A stretch of 60,601 bases of DNA from Candidatus Roizmanbacteria bacterium (GCA_016201695.1 JACQCK010000015.1:1-60601), one strand, 5' to 3'; shown: positions 34,623-43,088, numbered from the stretch's first letter. Numbers and translations are program-made. Notes: generated from the sequence alone by a model not told the origin.

Positions 34623-36449
34623 ATGGGTAGGCGTTGGCTCATTGCTTTTTTAGCGGGTATCTTGTTTATATCTTGGCCTTCAATCGCGCTGGCCGACAAC
34701 GAATTCCAGTCCGACTACCAGGTACAGTATGTCCCGGCGGTCACTCCCCGCGGCTTGGAGACGCACGTCAACTTTCTTCTGACGCTTACCAATCTTCGCT
34801 CCGATGTCTTCGTCAAAAAATTCTCGCTGACTTTCCCCGAAGAGTTCGGCATCAGAAATCTGAAAGCGGCAGACGATAGTGGTCAAACGACAGCCGATCT
34901 AAAAAATGATAGCGGTAAAACAAGAATTAATCTGGAGTTCCAAAGTCCGCAGACCGGAAAAGGTTCGAAAAACAATTTTTTTATCGAGTTTGACCAGGAC
35001 AGACTTTTCCAGGAAAATGGCTCGGTCTGGGAAGTAATTCTACCAACCATTGATGATCCTAATAAAGTCACCTACAAAATTATCGTCAATTTGCCGCCCG
35101 GTTCAAACAAAAAAATAGCGATCGCCAAACCGCCGCCAACCTATGTCGCCGGCAAGCAGATTGTCTGGGATACGCCAGCCACCCGTACTGTCTACGCTGT
35201 TTTTGGAACGCAGGTTTCTTATGACACCGAGCTCACCTACCACTTAAAAAACACCCGACTGGTACCGGTCTATACCGACGTCGCCTTTCCGCCCGACACC
35301 GAATATCAGAAAGTGTACGTCACATCGCTTTATCCTAAGCCGTCGCTTGTTTTTCAGGACGAAGACGGTAATTATTTGGGAAGATATATTCTCTCGCCAC
35401 AAGAGACAAAAACAATTCTTTTCAAGGGCGTTATCGAACTGAGCAGCCGACCGCGTGAAGAAGTTGGTCCGGTGATTCAGTCGCGCTTTGCCGACCAAAG
35501 AAAATACTTGCTCTCTGAAAATAAATACTGGCATCTGTCCGACATCGAGCCTTACAAAAGCCTGAAGGCGCCAAGAGATATTTATTCCTATCTCGTTACC
35601 CGCTTCCAGTATAACTATGCCAAGGTCGGGTCAAGGAACTCTCGCCTTGGGGCCACCGAGGCTTTACTTCGTCCTGATCAGGCAGTGTGTGTTGAGTTTT
35701 CCGATAGTTTTGTCGCTTTGGCTCGGGAAAAAGGCATTTATGCCCGGGAAATCGAGGGATACGGATTTTCACGCGACTCAGCCCTGCGGCCGCTGTCGCT
35801 CGCTGCCGACATCCTGCACTCGTGGCCCGAATACTATAGTCTTGAAGAAAACCGGTGGATCGCGATCGATCCAACCTGGGAGAACACTTCGGGGATTGAT
35901 TATTTTTCCTCGCTCGATCTCAATCATATTGCTTTAGCTATCCATGGAAAACAGGCCGACTATCCGGCCCCGGCTGGGACCTATAAAATTGACGCCAGTA
36001 AGGACGTCTTGATTCAACCGACCGTTTCTTCGCCGGTCGATTTAAAAAAGCTTGATTTTGCCGTCTCGGCCCTCCCTAAAAGTATAAATGACTCCTTTAG
36101 CTATAAAGTCGGTGTTTCTGTCGTCAATAACGGCAATACATTTGCCTGGAACGTACCCGTTGAAATCTCGGCTACCGATCTCCAGACGACCAAGCAAAAT
36201 ACGACTATTGCCAGCCTTGCGCCGTTTGAAAAAAAGGACTTTACGTTTGAATTTAGGGCGTTGAGAAAAAATAAAAAAACAAGCGCCCGCCTTAAGGTTA
36301 CCGGTAATAATCGCGAAATTGTCAACGCGGCGATAGCCGTTGTCCCTTTTTATTACGAACTTGGCTTAAAAATAGCCGTCGGCCTATTCGTCGGGACGAC
36401 AATACTCTTTAGCTTTTTTCTGCTTCGTCGCCTAAGAAGGGCTGTATAA
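34623..36449 (+). CDS. Secreted, membrane-anchored transglutaminase-like protein
   Basis: 608 residues. A signal peptide (residues 1-24, ending ALADN) and a C-terminal membrane helix (about 576-602) followed by RRLRR place the body outside the cell. The middle holds a transglutaminase/cysteine-protease core with Cys356 (QAVCVEFSD), His399 (ILHSWPEYY) and Asp416 (WIAIDPTW), the full catalytic triad. N-terminal and C-terminal flanks look like beta-sandwich domains (VSVVNNGNTFAWNVPVEIS is CARDB-like). It could crosslink or cut surface proteins or modify peptidoglycan. It separates uvrA from uvrC, an unexpected position, with no functional link known. Confidence 0.85.
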   Translation: MGRRWLIAFLAGILFISWPSIALADNEFQSDYQVQYVPAVTPRGLETHVNFLLTLTNLRSDVFVKKFSLTFPEEFGIRNLKAADDSGQTTADLKNDSGKTRINLEFQSPQTGKGSKNNFFIEFDQDRLFQENGSVWEVILPTIDDPNKVTYKIIVNLPPGSNKKIAIAKPPPTYVAGKQIVWDTPATRTVYAVFGTQVSYDTELTYHLKNTRLVPVYTDVAFPPDTEYQKVYVTSLYPKPSLVFQDEDGNYLGRYILSPQETKTILFKGVIELSSRPREEVGPVIQSRFADQRKYLLSENKYWHLSDIEPYKSLKAPRDIYSYLVTRFQYNYAKVGSRNSRLGATEALLRPDQAVCVEFSDSFVALAREKGIYAREIEGYGFSRDSALRPLSLAADILHSWPEYYSLEENRWIAIDPTWENTSGIDYFSSLDLNHIALAIHGKQADYPAPAGTYKIDASKDVLIQPTVSSPVDLKKLDFAVSALPKSINDSFSYKVGVSVVNNGNTFAWNVPVEISATDLQTTKQNTTIASLAPFEKKDFTFEFRALRKNKKTSARLKVTGNNREIVNAAIAVVPFYYELGLKIAVGLFVGTTILFSFFLLRRLRRAV

Positions 36450-36450
36450 T
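36445..36450 (+). promoter_or_regulatory. -10 box of uvrC (leaderless type)
   Basis: TATAAT, six bases before the ATG at 36457, overlapping the end of the transglutaminase-like gene. Confidence 0.6.
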
Positions 36451-36456
36451 AAGTGG

Positions 36457-37788
36457 ATGAAAAAAATAAAAATCAGCCCGGGTATAATTCTGTCGGCTCG
36501 GCGACAAAATCTGGAAGGGACCCCAAGTACAGCTGGCGTGTATATTTTTTCTCGACAGGGACAGATACTTTATATCGGCAAGTCCGTTAATATTAAAGCC
36601 CGTCTAAAGTCGCACTTCGAGGGGGCAAAAAACGATCAGAAGGAAGCGCAGATCGTCAACAACGCGGACACAATTCAAATTATTGTTACCGACTCGGAGT
36701 TCAAGGCGCTTCTTCTTGAGTCGCGTCTTATTCAAGCACACCAACCGCAGTACAACCGCCGCTGGAAGGACGACAAAAGCTATCTCTATATTAAAATTAC
36801 CGTCAAGGACAAGTTTCCCAAAATTTATCCCGTGCGAAGGGAAAACGACGGCCGATCTTTTTACTTCGGTCCGTTTTCTTCACAGTACAGCGTTGAAATA
36901 ATTCTGAAAGAAATCCGGCGTATTTTTCAGTTTTGCAGCCAAAAAAAACTGGCGCGGCAACCCTGTTTCTACGCTAAAATCGGCTTATGCCGGCCCTGCC
37001 CAAACAGAATCAGCCAACTGAAGAATGGGGCAGAGTCCGCCTCTTTAAAAAGAGATTATCGCCGTAATATTCGTCAAGCCATAAAGGTATTAAGCGGTAG
37101 TGCCGACCTCATTTTAGAACAGCTATACCGCCGGGTGCAAACTTTGGCAAAAAATGAGGAGTATGAGGAGGCGATTATTGTCAGAAATAAGATTTATCGC
37201 TTTGAGCAGCTTTTGTACCAGCGCTCGTTCGAGCGCCTGTCGGAGACACAGTTTAACCGCTCGGAAAAAAGTCTAGAAAGTTTATTAGTGATTCTTAAAC
37301 CTTATTATCCCGCGTTGCTTAAGCTCGCCAGAATCGAGTGCTACGATGTTAGTAATTTAGGCAATCAACATGCGGCCGCCTCGCTTGTTGTTTTTGCGCA
37401 TGGCTTGGCCGACCGGGCACAGTACCGGCGTTTTAAAATCAGAAATCCGCTTCTTCGCTCTGATTTTGAGATGATGAAGGAAGTTCTGGAGCGACGGTTT
37501 AGGCGCAGACGCGAAACAGGCTGGCCGATCCCCGACCTGGTCGTCGTTGACGGCGGAAAGCCACAGCTTCGCTTTGTGCAAGAGGCTTTCAAAAATAATA
37601 AAATAACCGCCCCCTTTATTGGAATTGCCAAGCACCCGGACCGCCTGATAATCGGCGCAACGCTTGAGACCATCCGGCCTAAGCACAACAATCTCGGTTT
37701 CAACCTCATTCGTTCCGTTCGGGATGAGTCACACCGATTTGCCAAAAAATACCATCTCTTCCTCCGACAGGGAAAATTGCTGCTATAA
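36457..37788 (+). CDS. uvrC: Excinuclease ABC subunit UvrC, lacking the helix-hairpin-helix tail
   Basis: 443 residues, against about 600 in most bacteria. The dual-incision nuclease of excision repair. The GIY-YIG domain that makes the 3' cut is at 25-105 (GVYIFSRQGQILYIGK, catalytic Arg in KARLKSHF, Glu in SEFKALLLE). A UVR segment that binds UvrB (LAKNEEYEEAIIVRNKI) is near 230. The RNase H-like domain for the 5' cut has ECYDVSN, LVVVDGGKPQL and DESHRFA. The protein stops soon after, so the tandem HhH DNA-binding domain is missing. Lead gene with its own -10 box. Confidence 0.93.
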   Translation: MKKIKISPGIILSARRQNLEGTPSTAGVYIFSRQGQILYIGKSVNIKARLKSHFEGAKNDQKEAQIVNNADTIQIIVTDSEFKALLLESRLIQAHQPQYNRRWKDDKSYLYIKITVKDKFPKIYPVRRENDGRSFYFGPFSSQYSVEIILKEIRRIFQFCSQKKLARQPCFYAKIGLCRPCPNRISQLKNGAESASLKRDYRRNIRQAIKVLSGSADLILEQLYRRVQTLAKNEEYEEAIIVRNKIYRFEQLLYQRSFERLSETQFNRSEKSLESLLVILKPYYPALLKLARIECYDVSNLGNQHAAASLVVFAHGLADRAQYRRFKIRNPLLRSDFEMMKEVLERRFRRRRETGWPIPDLVVVDGGKPQLRFVQEAFKNNKITAPFIGIAKHPDRLIIGATLETIRPKHNNLGFNLIRSVRDESHRFAKKYHLFLRQGKLLL

Positions 37789-37789
37789 T
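37784..37789 (+). promoter_or_regulatory. -10 box of secG (leaderless type)
   Basis: TATAAT at the end of uvrC, six bases before the GTG at 37796. Confidence 0.6.
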
Positions 37790-37795
37790 AAAAAC

Positions 37796-38014
37796 GTGAA
37801 GTCGCTTCTTCTGATCATCAACATCGCGCTAAGCATTGTTATTGTTGCGCTTATTCTCATTCAGGGGAGAGGCGGCGGTTTGGGGAGCGCCTGGGGAGGC
37901 GGTGGGGAAATGTTTCAAACGCGGCGAGGAATTGAAAAGTTTACTCTCCGTTTGACGGTTGCCCTGATCGTCGTCTTCCTTGTTCTCTCGCTCGTTAATC
38001 TGTTTATTAAATAA
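37796..38014 (+). CDS. secG: Protein translocase subunit SecG
   Basis: 72 residues with two membrane helices, starting at GTG. SecG is an accessory subunit of the SecYEG channel. The typical features are an N-terminal helix (LLLIINIALSIVIVALILIQ), the glycine-rich cytoplasmic loop GRGGGLGSAWGGGGEMFQTRRG, and a second helix (LRLTVALIVVFLVLSLV). The longer open frame from 37664 lies in uvrC and is not used. The GTG is placed by the -10 box six bases upstream. The next gene begins nine bases after the stop. Confidence 0.9.
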   Translation: MKSLLLIINIALSIVIVALILIQGRGGGLGSAWGGGGEMFQTRRGIEKFTLRLTVALIVVFLVLSLVNLFIK

Positions 38015-38022
38015 GCTAAGGT

Positions 38023-39387
38023 ATGCTTTTTGAAAAGAAGACATACCGCTACTACTACTGGCTTGTTCTTGAGTTCGTTAAAAAGCATATCAAACTTATT
38101 CTGATCAGTTTCCTTTTAAGCTTCTTCTTTCTTATCGCTGCGATTTCACTCTCACCTTACCTTGATAATTTTATTTCGACTAAGAACGAGGTAATCGGAA
38201 TGATCGGCAACTACGACTATAACAATTTATCGGATGACGTTCTCAATAAAATTTCAAACGGCTTGATCGTAATTAATGAGAAGGGCCAAATTGTCCCGGC
38301 GCTGGCTTCATCGTGGGAACTTCGCGATCAGGGTCGACGCTACCGGTTTCATCTTAAGGATAATCTTTTTTGGGATGACGGAAAAAAATTTACCGCTTAC
38401 GATATTAAATACCAGTTTGTTGACGTCGAAGTCAAGACGATTGACGATAAAACCATTGACTTTTCCCTAAAAAAAATTCTGCCGATTTTTCCGACCTACT
38501 TAAAAAAGCAGGTCATTCGTTATCCGCTTATCGGGGTAGCCGGGCTCTACAAGGTTGATCGCACCAAGACTCACTTTGGCAATATTGCCGAAATAAATCT
38601 GGCCCCAAATAAGAAGGACCAACCAACCATTACCTATAAATTCTACGATAATGAAACTCAACTCTTAACTGCCTATAAGCGGGGCGAAATTAGCGAATTC
38701 ACGACAGCCAAAAAAAGTATCGCCGACGGCTTTTCCGCCTGGAAAAATACAACTATTTCCAAAACGACCGACTACTCCACCCTTCTTACACTTTTTTTTA
38801 ACTTCAATAATCCGGCTTTAAAGGAAAAGGAAATTCGCCAGGCTATCAACATGAGTATGAACCCCGATCAACTAAAGGAGTTTGGAGAAATAGCGCTCGG
38901 CCCTATCCCGCCGGTTTCCTTCGCTTACAATCCCGATTTAAAGCCGGCGACTTACGATCCGGCCGCTGCCGAAAAAATTATTAAAAAATCGACTGGCTCT
39001 TCCGAATCGGCGAAACTGAACTTCACTACTTACTATGATTATCTGGCGTCGGCCGACTTGGTCGTTGGCCTACTGAAACGAATCGGCCTTAATGTGGACG
39101 TAAAGGTGGTTTCTTTTGATCGCGGGAACGACTATGATTTTCTTTTGGCGTTCTGGAAAGTGCCCTTTGATCCGGATCAGTACTATTTCTGGCACTCGAC
39201 GCAAAATCAGCGCAACATTTCAAACTACAAAAATGTAAAAATTGATAAACTTCTTGAAGACGGCCGCAGCTCGCTTGACCCTCAAGACCGGAAGAAAATT
39301 TATTTTGAGTACCAAAGGGTCATGCAGGACGACCCGCCGGCGAGCTTCCTTTACTTCCCGTTTGTTTACAACATCAAGCGTAAGTAA
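38023..39387 (+). CDS. Extracellular solute-binding protein, family 5 (peptide type), membrane-anchored
   Basis: 454 residues. An N-terminal membrane helix (about 20-46) anchors a periplasm-type binding domain. The SBP_bac_5 pattern is visible: LIVINEKGQIVPALASSWELRDQGRRYRFHLKDNLFWDDGKKFTAYDIKYQF, later EIRQAINMSMNPDQL and DPAAAEKIIKK. The family binds oligopeptides or similar ligands for an ABC importer. No permease or ATPase gene is next to it, so it may work with a system encoded elsewhere. Follows secG by nine bases. Shorter than the usual 500-550 residues. Confidence 0.82.
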   Translation: MLFEKKTYRYYYWLVLEFVKKHIKLILISFLLSFFFLIAAISLSPYLDNFISTKNEVIGMIGNYDYNNLSDDVLNKISNGLIVINEKGQIVPALASSWELRDQGRRYRFHLKDNLFWDDGKKFTAYDIKYQFVDVEVKTIDDKTIDFSLKKILPIFPTYLKKQVIRYPLIGVAGLYKVDRTKTHFGNIAEINLAPNKKDQPTITYKFYDNETQLLTAYKRGEISEFTTAKKSIADGFSAWKNTTISKTTDYSTLLTLFFNFNNPALKEKEIRQAINMSMNPDQLKEFGEIALGPIPPVSFAYNPDLKPATYDPAAAEKIIKKSTGSSESAKLNFTTYYDYLASADLVVGLLKRIGLNVDVKVVSFDRGNDYDFLLAFWKVPFDPDQYYFWHSTQNQRNISNYKNVKIDKLLEDGRSSLDPQDRKKIYFEYQRVMQDDPPASFLYFPFVYNIKRK

Positions 39388-39395
39388 GAGAGTGG

Positions 39396-39401
39396 TATAA
39401 T
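39396..39401 (+). promoter_or_regulatory. -10 box of tRNA-Leu(GAG)
   Basis: TATAAT, 24 bases before the tRNA, inside a small hairpin GGTAT/ATACC. The -35 is weak. Confidence 0.4.
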
Positions 39402-39425
39402 TGATACCGCCACCTTTTGCCTAAA

Positions 39426-39507
39426 GCCGGGATGGCGGAACTGGTAGACGCGCAGTCTTGAGGAGGCTGTATCGTAAGATGTGGGAGTTCAAGTCTCCCT
39501 CCCGGCA
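39426..39507 (+). tRNA. tRNA-Leu (anticodon GAG)
   Basis: An 82-base class II tRNA. Acceptor GCCGGGA/TCCCGGC. Anticodon stem CAGTC/GGCTG with loop TTGAGGA gives GAG. A long variable arm (around ATCGTAAGAT) is present. T loop TTCAAGT. No encoded CCA. It converges on tRNA-Arg with 27 bases between. Confidence 0.94.
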
Positions 39508-39534
39508 CTTCGGCACTACGATCAGCTTCAGTTG

Positions 39535-39606
39535 TGCCCCCAGGAAGAATTGAACTTCCATCTTGTTCTTAGAAGGAACTTGCTCTATCCGTTGAGCTAT
39601 GAGGGC
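39535..39606 (-). tRNA. tRNA-Arg (anticodon TCT)
   Basis: 72 bases. Acceptor GCCCTCA/TGGGGGC with one G-U pair. The anticodon loop CTTCTAA gives TCT, for AGA and AGG codons. T arm GGAAG/CTTCC with TTCAATT. The first pair of the anticodon stem is A-A. No CCA. Confidence 0.93.
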
Positions 39607-39646
39607 TGGTGCTAATTATAGCAAACATTAAAAGCCGAGTTGTTCT

Positions 39647-39663
39647 GCCACTTCGGAAGTGGC
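39647..39663. repeat. Short hairpin repeat, copy 4
   Basis: GCCACTTCGGAAGTGGC, a perfect hairpin with seven-base arms and a CGG loop, between tRNA-Arg and the small membrane peptide gene. Same family as the copies at 27956, 29497 and 29612. Confidence 0.6.
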
Positions 39664-39701
39664 GGCTTATAGTAAATCGCGTTAAACTATGGCGAGTATT
39701 T

Positions 39702-39869
39702 TCAGGAGGATATCAGTTTATAGGCAACCAGTATGCCGATAAGCCCGCCGACGGCGCCGGCAAAAACAGACGTATAAGAAAAAGCGGAAACACCCCACAG
39801 AGTCGGGACAAAGCTGCCAACCAGTGAGCCGACCGTTAAGCCAAACATAACTACTTTTTTATCCGGCAT
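39702..39869 (-). CDS. Small membrane protein, 55 residues
   Basis: Too short for most gene callers. It reads MPDKKVVMFGLTVGSLVGSF, then a short loop, then a second glycine-rich hydrophobic segment (VFAGAVGGLIGILVAY), ending KLISS. Two membrane helices with GxxxG-type spacing (glycine zipper) and an orientation set by the N-terminal lysines. Similar tiny glycine-zipper proteins occur widely in CPR genomes, function unknown. It lies between tRNA-Arg and tRNA-Thr on the same strand. No clear Shine-Dalgarno sequence. Confidence 0.6.
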   Translation of the reverse strand: MPDKKVVMFGLTVGSLVGSFVPTLWGVSAFSYTSVFAGAVGGLIGILVAYKLISS

Positions 39870-39900
39870 ATTTTTAGTTTTCCTTCCGTCTTGCTGCTTG

Positions 39901-39971
39901 AGCCTTTCCGGAGAATTGAACTCCGATCAACGGTTTACAAAACCGCCGCTCTTCCGTTGAGCTAGAAAGGC
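39901..39971 (-). tRNA. tRNA-Thr (anticodon TGT)
   Basis: 71 bases. Acceptor GCCTTTC/GAAAGGC. Anticodon loop TTTGTAA gives TGT. T arm CGGAG/CTCCG with TTCAATT. Discriminator U. No CCA. Confidence 0.94.
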
Positions 39972-40096
39972 AAATAGCTTCGCACTTTATTCCCTAGTAT
40001 TGTAGCTGAAAAGTCGGCAAAAGTGAAATTGAGTTGGAAAAGAATTTGATTTAAGGTTTAAATAAACTCGTACGTAAAAAGGTACAGCTTGTACAA

Positions 40097-41326
40097 TTAT
40101 TTAGTTGATTTAATCGGGCTCCACGTCTGACTGTTTGGATCGCATTTATACATTACTTCACCCGCCAACTTCGCTGTTTCCCATACCATAAATCTGGCTA
40201 AGTAAAATAGGAAGTTCTTTGGCTCTTCGCCCATACTTGACACGAGATCGGATAGCCGGTTTTTGGCCTTCCTCATGTATGGCTCATCTTGCTCTAGTAT
40301 GGCGATAACATCTGGTTGATCTTCATAGGCGTGTTTGATTTGAATTTTATCTCTTACTATTCGAGCATAAGCTCTCATTTTATCGGCAATATTATTTGGA
40401 TGATATCCCCATACTGCAGCTTCGTTGACGAAGAGTACTTTCTTTCCGGCTTTTCTTGACTCCAAACTCAACGTATAATCGTCGCAGGCAACCTTGGGAA
40501 TACCCCCGATTTTTTGTAGCCAGGAAGTATCCCAGGCAATAAGCCATCCATGAAGAGCATTGTTTGTTTCCTGACCGATTCTTCCCGCGCTTTTCTGAGC
40601 TCGCTCAAAAAAATTTGCGAGAGAGGCCTGTTTATAAGAAATCATACTTTTCCCACCGAGTACTAATGCTTCATTAGAACTAATGGCCCTGTACGCTGAA
40701 GCAATTAGATAGCGCAGTGCGTCCGGTTCAAGCCAATTGTTGGCATCGACGTTAACGGTTACTTTATCGCCTCTTTCATGAGCCAGGACATTAGCGGTAT
40801 TTAGGGCGTTTGTTTTACTGGCGGTTCCTGATTCTACAAGCAGAAACTCGACATTGTTGCGCCGGGCTATCTTTCCTGTTTTGGCGATTTTTGGATCGCC
40901 AGAAAATTCACCTAAAGAGTATTCTTCCACCGGTCCAATATCTCGCAAAAAATCTTCGACTATTAATCTGCTTTTTCCCTGATCACGACACCCATTCAAA
41001 AAAAACAAAAAGCGAACATTTGCACTATCAGGAAGATCTGACATGGCCAATGTTCCCAAAGCGGATGACAAACATTTCGCCTCATCATGTATCGGCATAA
41101 CAACAGTTACGTGAGTATCTTGGGGAGCTATTCCAACATCATCGGTCCACCTCTTTTCCTGCTTAGCACGATATTTCTCCGTGTCAAAAACTCCGGGCTT
41201 CTGCCCTTTACCTGACCTCAATAATTCCTGAAATTTTGGGAGCCTGTGAAGCAACCATCCCGGAGGTTGCTCAAACATCGGATGAATTTTCTGCGGTTGA
41301 TAAATAATCGACTCTTTACATTTCAT
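40097..41326 (-). CDS. Family 2 glycosyltransferase-like protein
   Basis: 409 residues. A GT-A type core begins near residue 70 (HVTVVMPIHDEAKCLSSALGTLA). The DxD-like metal site may be in VNVDANNWLEPDALRYLI, and VACDDYTLSLESRKAG near residue 278 resembles the acceptor-side ED motif of GT2 enzymes. No membrane helix is evident, so it would act in the cytoplasm on cell-surface sugars. It stands alone between tRNA-Thr and tRNA-Leu, and its base composition is more AT-rich than the core genes, so it could be acquired. Donor and acceptor are unknown. Confidence 0.78.
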   Translation of the reverse strand: MKCKESIIYQPQKIHPMFEQPPGWLLHRLPKFQELLRSGKGQKPGVFDTEKYRAKQEKRWTDDVGIAPQDTHVTVVMPIHDEAKCLSSALGTLAMSDLPDSANVRFLFFLNGCRDQGKSRLIVEDFLRDIGPVEEYSLGEFSGDPKIAKTGKIARRNNVEFLLVESGTASKTNALNTANVLAHERGDKVTVNVDANNWLEPDALRYLIASAYRAISSNEALVLGGKSMISYKQASLANFFERAQKSAGRIGQETNNALHGWLIAWDTSWLQKIGGIPKVACDDYTLSLESRKAGKKVLFVNEAAVWGYHPNNIADKMRAYARIVRDKIQIKHAYEDQPDVIAILEQDEPYMRKAKNRLSDLVSSMGEEPKNFLFYLARFMVWETAKLAGEVMYKCDPNSQTWSPIKSTK

Positions 41327-41400
41327 ATTAATAAGACTTAATTATTAGTTCCTGGCTTATCCACGACGCCTTATTTTTGCTTAAATCTGTTTTCTTTCTG

Positions 41401-41484
41401 TGCCGCGGGAGAGAGTCGAACTCTCATGATCTATTCAATCACAGGATTTTAAGTCCTGCGTGTCTACCATTCCACCACCGCGGC
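41401..41484 (-). tRNA. tRNA-Leu (anticodon TAA)
   Basis: 84 bases, class II. Acceptor GCCGCGG/CCGCGGC. Anticodon stem CAGGA/TCCTG with loop CTTAAAA gives TAA. The long variable arm (TGATTGAATAGATCA) forms a short stem. T loop TTCGACT. No CCA. Confidence 0.95.
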
Positions 41485-41496
41485 GATTGAGGCTAA

Positions 41497-42489
41497 TTAT
41501 ACCAGTTTGGGTTGTTCGATATCGGTTACTTTGATATGAAGGTGCTCAAGGGCGCGTGCAGTGACCACTCGTCCTTTGGCGGTTTTTTTAATAAAAGCAA
41601 GCTGCAGTAGATACGGCTCAATAAACTCCTCGATCGTCCGCTTATCCTCCGACAATGAAGAGGCAATTGTCTCCACCCCAAGCGGGCTGTTCCGGAATCT
41701 GATCGCGATCAGGCGAAGATATTTACGGTCCATATTGGTGAGTCCGACTTCATCGATCTCAAGAAGCGAAAAAAGCTTCGCCAAAAGCGCGGCGGATATT
41801 TCGGAGTGCTTCTCAACTTCGACCATATCGCGCACCCGCTTAAGAATCCGATTAGCGATACGGGGAGTTCTTCGTGCCCGAAGGGCAATTTCGCGGGCGG
41901 CAAAATCATCAATTTTTAAGCCCAAAATAAGGCTCGACCGCTTGACAATCTGGATCATCTCCTCTTTGGTATAAAAATCAAGTCGCAAGAGAAGTCCAAA
42001 ACGATCGCGCATCGGCGCCGACAGCAATGCGAGTTTGGTCGTTGCGCCAATAATCGTTATTTTCGGTATCGGCAAACGCACCGTACGCGCCGACGGACCC
42101 TTGCCGATAATGATATCGAGAATGTACTCTTCCATAACCGGATAGAGAGTCTCTTCAACTCCCTTGGGAATTCGGTGAATCTCGTCAATAAATAAAATAT
42201 CATTGTCTTTTAAATTGGTTAAAATCGCCGCCAAATCGCCGCTTTTCTCGACTGCCGCCCCGGACGTCACCTTTATGTCTCCTTTGAGTTCATGAGCGAT
42301 GACATGAGCGAGGGTAGTCTTACCGATACCGGGCGGACCGTAAAATAAAATATGCTCGGACGGGACGCCCCGGCCATTGACCGCGCGGGTAAAGACGCTA
42401 AGCGTTTTTATAACATTGTTTTGGCCGATGTAGTCTTTTAAGTTTTGCGGACGAAGATTTTTTTCCTCGCTGACAGTTTTTTTTGCCAT
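41497..42489 (-). CDS. ruvB: Holliday junction branch migration ATPase RuvB
   Basis: 330 residues, normal length. The AAA+ motor that drives branch migration with RuvA. The motifs are LRPQNLKDYIGQNNV at the N-terminus, Walker A GPPGIGKTTLAH near residue 50, Walker B ILFIDEIHR, the sensor region GATTKLALLSAPMRDRFG and the C-terminal winged helix (GVETIASSLSEDKRTIEEFIEPYLL). It lies directly downstream of ruvA (six bases), yet has its own TATAAT five bases before the ATG. Confidence 0.96.
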   Translation of the reverse strand: MAKKTVSEEKNLRPQNLKDYIGQNNVIKTLSVFTRAVNGRGVPSEHILFYGPPGIGKTTLAHVIAHELKGDIKVTSGAAVEKSGDLAAILTNLKDNDILFIDEIHRIPKGVEETLYPVMEEYILDIIIGKGPSARTVRLPIPKITIIGATTKLALLSAPMRDRFGLLLRLDFYTKEEMIQIVKRSSLILGLKIDDFAAREIALRARRTPRIANRILKRVRDMVEVEKHSEISAALLAKLFSLLEIDEVGLTNMDRKYLRLIAIRFRNSPLGVETIASSLSEDKRTIEEFIEPYLLQLAFIKKTAKGRVVTARALEHLHIKVTDIEQPKLV

Positions 42490-42494
42490 ACGTC

Positions 42495-42500
42495 ATTATA
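42495..42500 (-). promoter_or_regulatory. -10 box of ruvB (leaderless type)
   Basis: TATAAT on the minus strand overlapping the ruvA stop region, five bases before the ruvB ATG. The -35 is not clear. Confidence 0.5.
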
Positions 42501-43083
42501 CCTTTTTCTGCGGATTCGTCGCTACTTGGAGGGCCGACTTTATTTTCCCTTCGACCGACAAACCAACCGGGATCCTCTGAAGAGCGTTACGCGCCTCGAC
42601 CGTTTTAAAGCCCAGAGCGACCAACGCGTCAACAACCAGTTTATCATCGTCCGATAAATACATTTTGCTCATATCAAGTTCGCCGGCCAACTTCGGTGAC
42701 AGTTCGAGAATTATTTTTAGTGAGGTTTTCTTGCCGAGTCCGGGAATGCGCAGGAAATAAGACGAGTCGTTTGAGCGAACAGCAGCGATCAGTTCATCGA
42801 CAGCTGAATAGGAAATGACATTGAAAGCGGTCTTTGGCCCAACGCCCGGAACAGTAAGAAGCAGTCTAAACATTCCCGTTTCTTTTTTAGACTCAAAGCC
42901 GAAAAGAACCAGCGCATCTTCCTTTACCTGCAAATAAGTATAGAACTCAACCATCCCGCCCAAAGGCGTTTTGTTAATAAACTGGGGAGTAAAAAATACC
43001 TGGTAAAATACGCCGCCCGACGTCTCAACAAGACCGGTATTGAGTTCGACTTCACGCAGTTTTCCCTTTATTTTTCCAATCAT
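42496..43083 (-). CDS. ruvA: Holliday junction DNA helicase subunit RuvA
   Basis: 195 residues. The tetrameric junction-binding partner of RuvB. The OB-fold N-terminus is MIGKIKGKLREVELNTGLVE. The tandem helix-hairpin-helix motifs are LLTVPGVGPKTAFNVIS and FLRIPGLGKKTSLKIIL. A linker leads to domain III (DKLVVDALVALGFKTVEARNAL), which contacts RuvB. It lies six bases after topA and six before ruvB. TATAGT ends five bases before its ATG. Confidence 0.95.
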   Translation of the reverse strand: MIGKIKGKLREVELNTGLVETSGGVFYQVFFTPQFINKTPLGGMVEFYTYLQVKEDALVLFGFESKKETGMFRLLLTVPGVGPKTAFNVISYSAVDELIAAVRSNDSSYFLRIPGLGKKTSLKIILELSPKLAGELDMSKMYLSDDDKLVVDALVALGFKTVEARNALQRIPVGLSVEGKIKSALQVATNPQKKV

Positions 43084-43088
43084 ATTCG

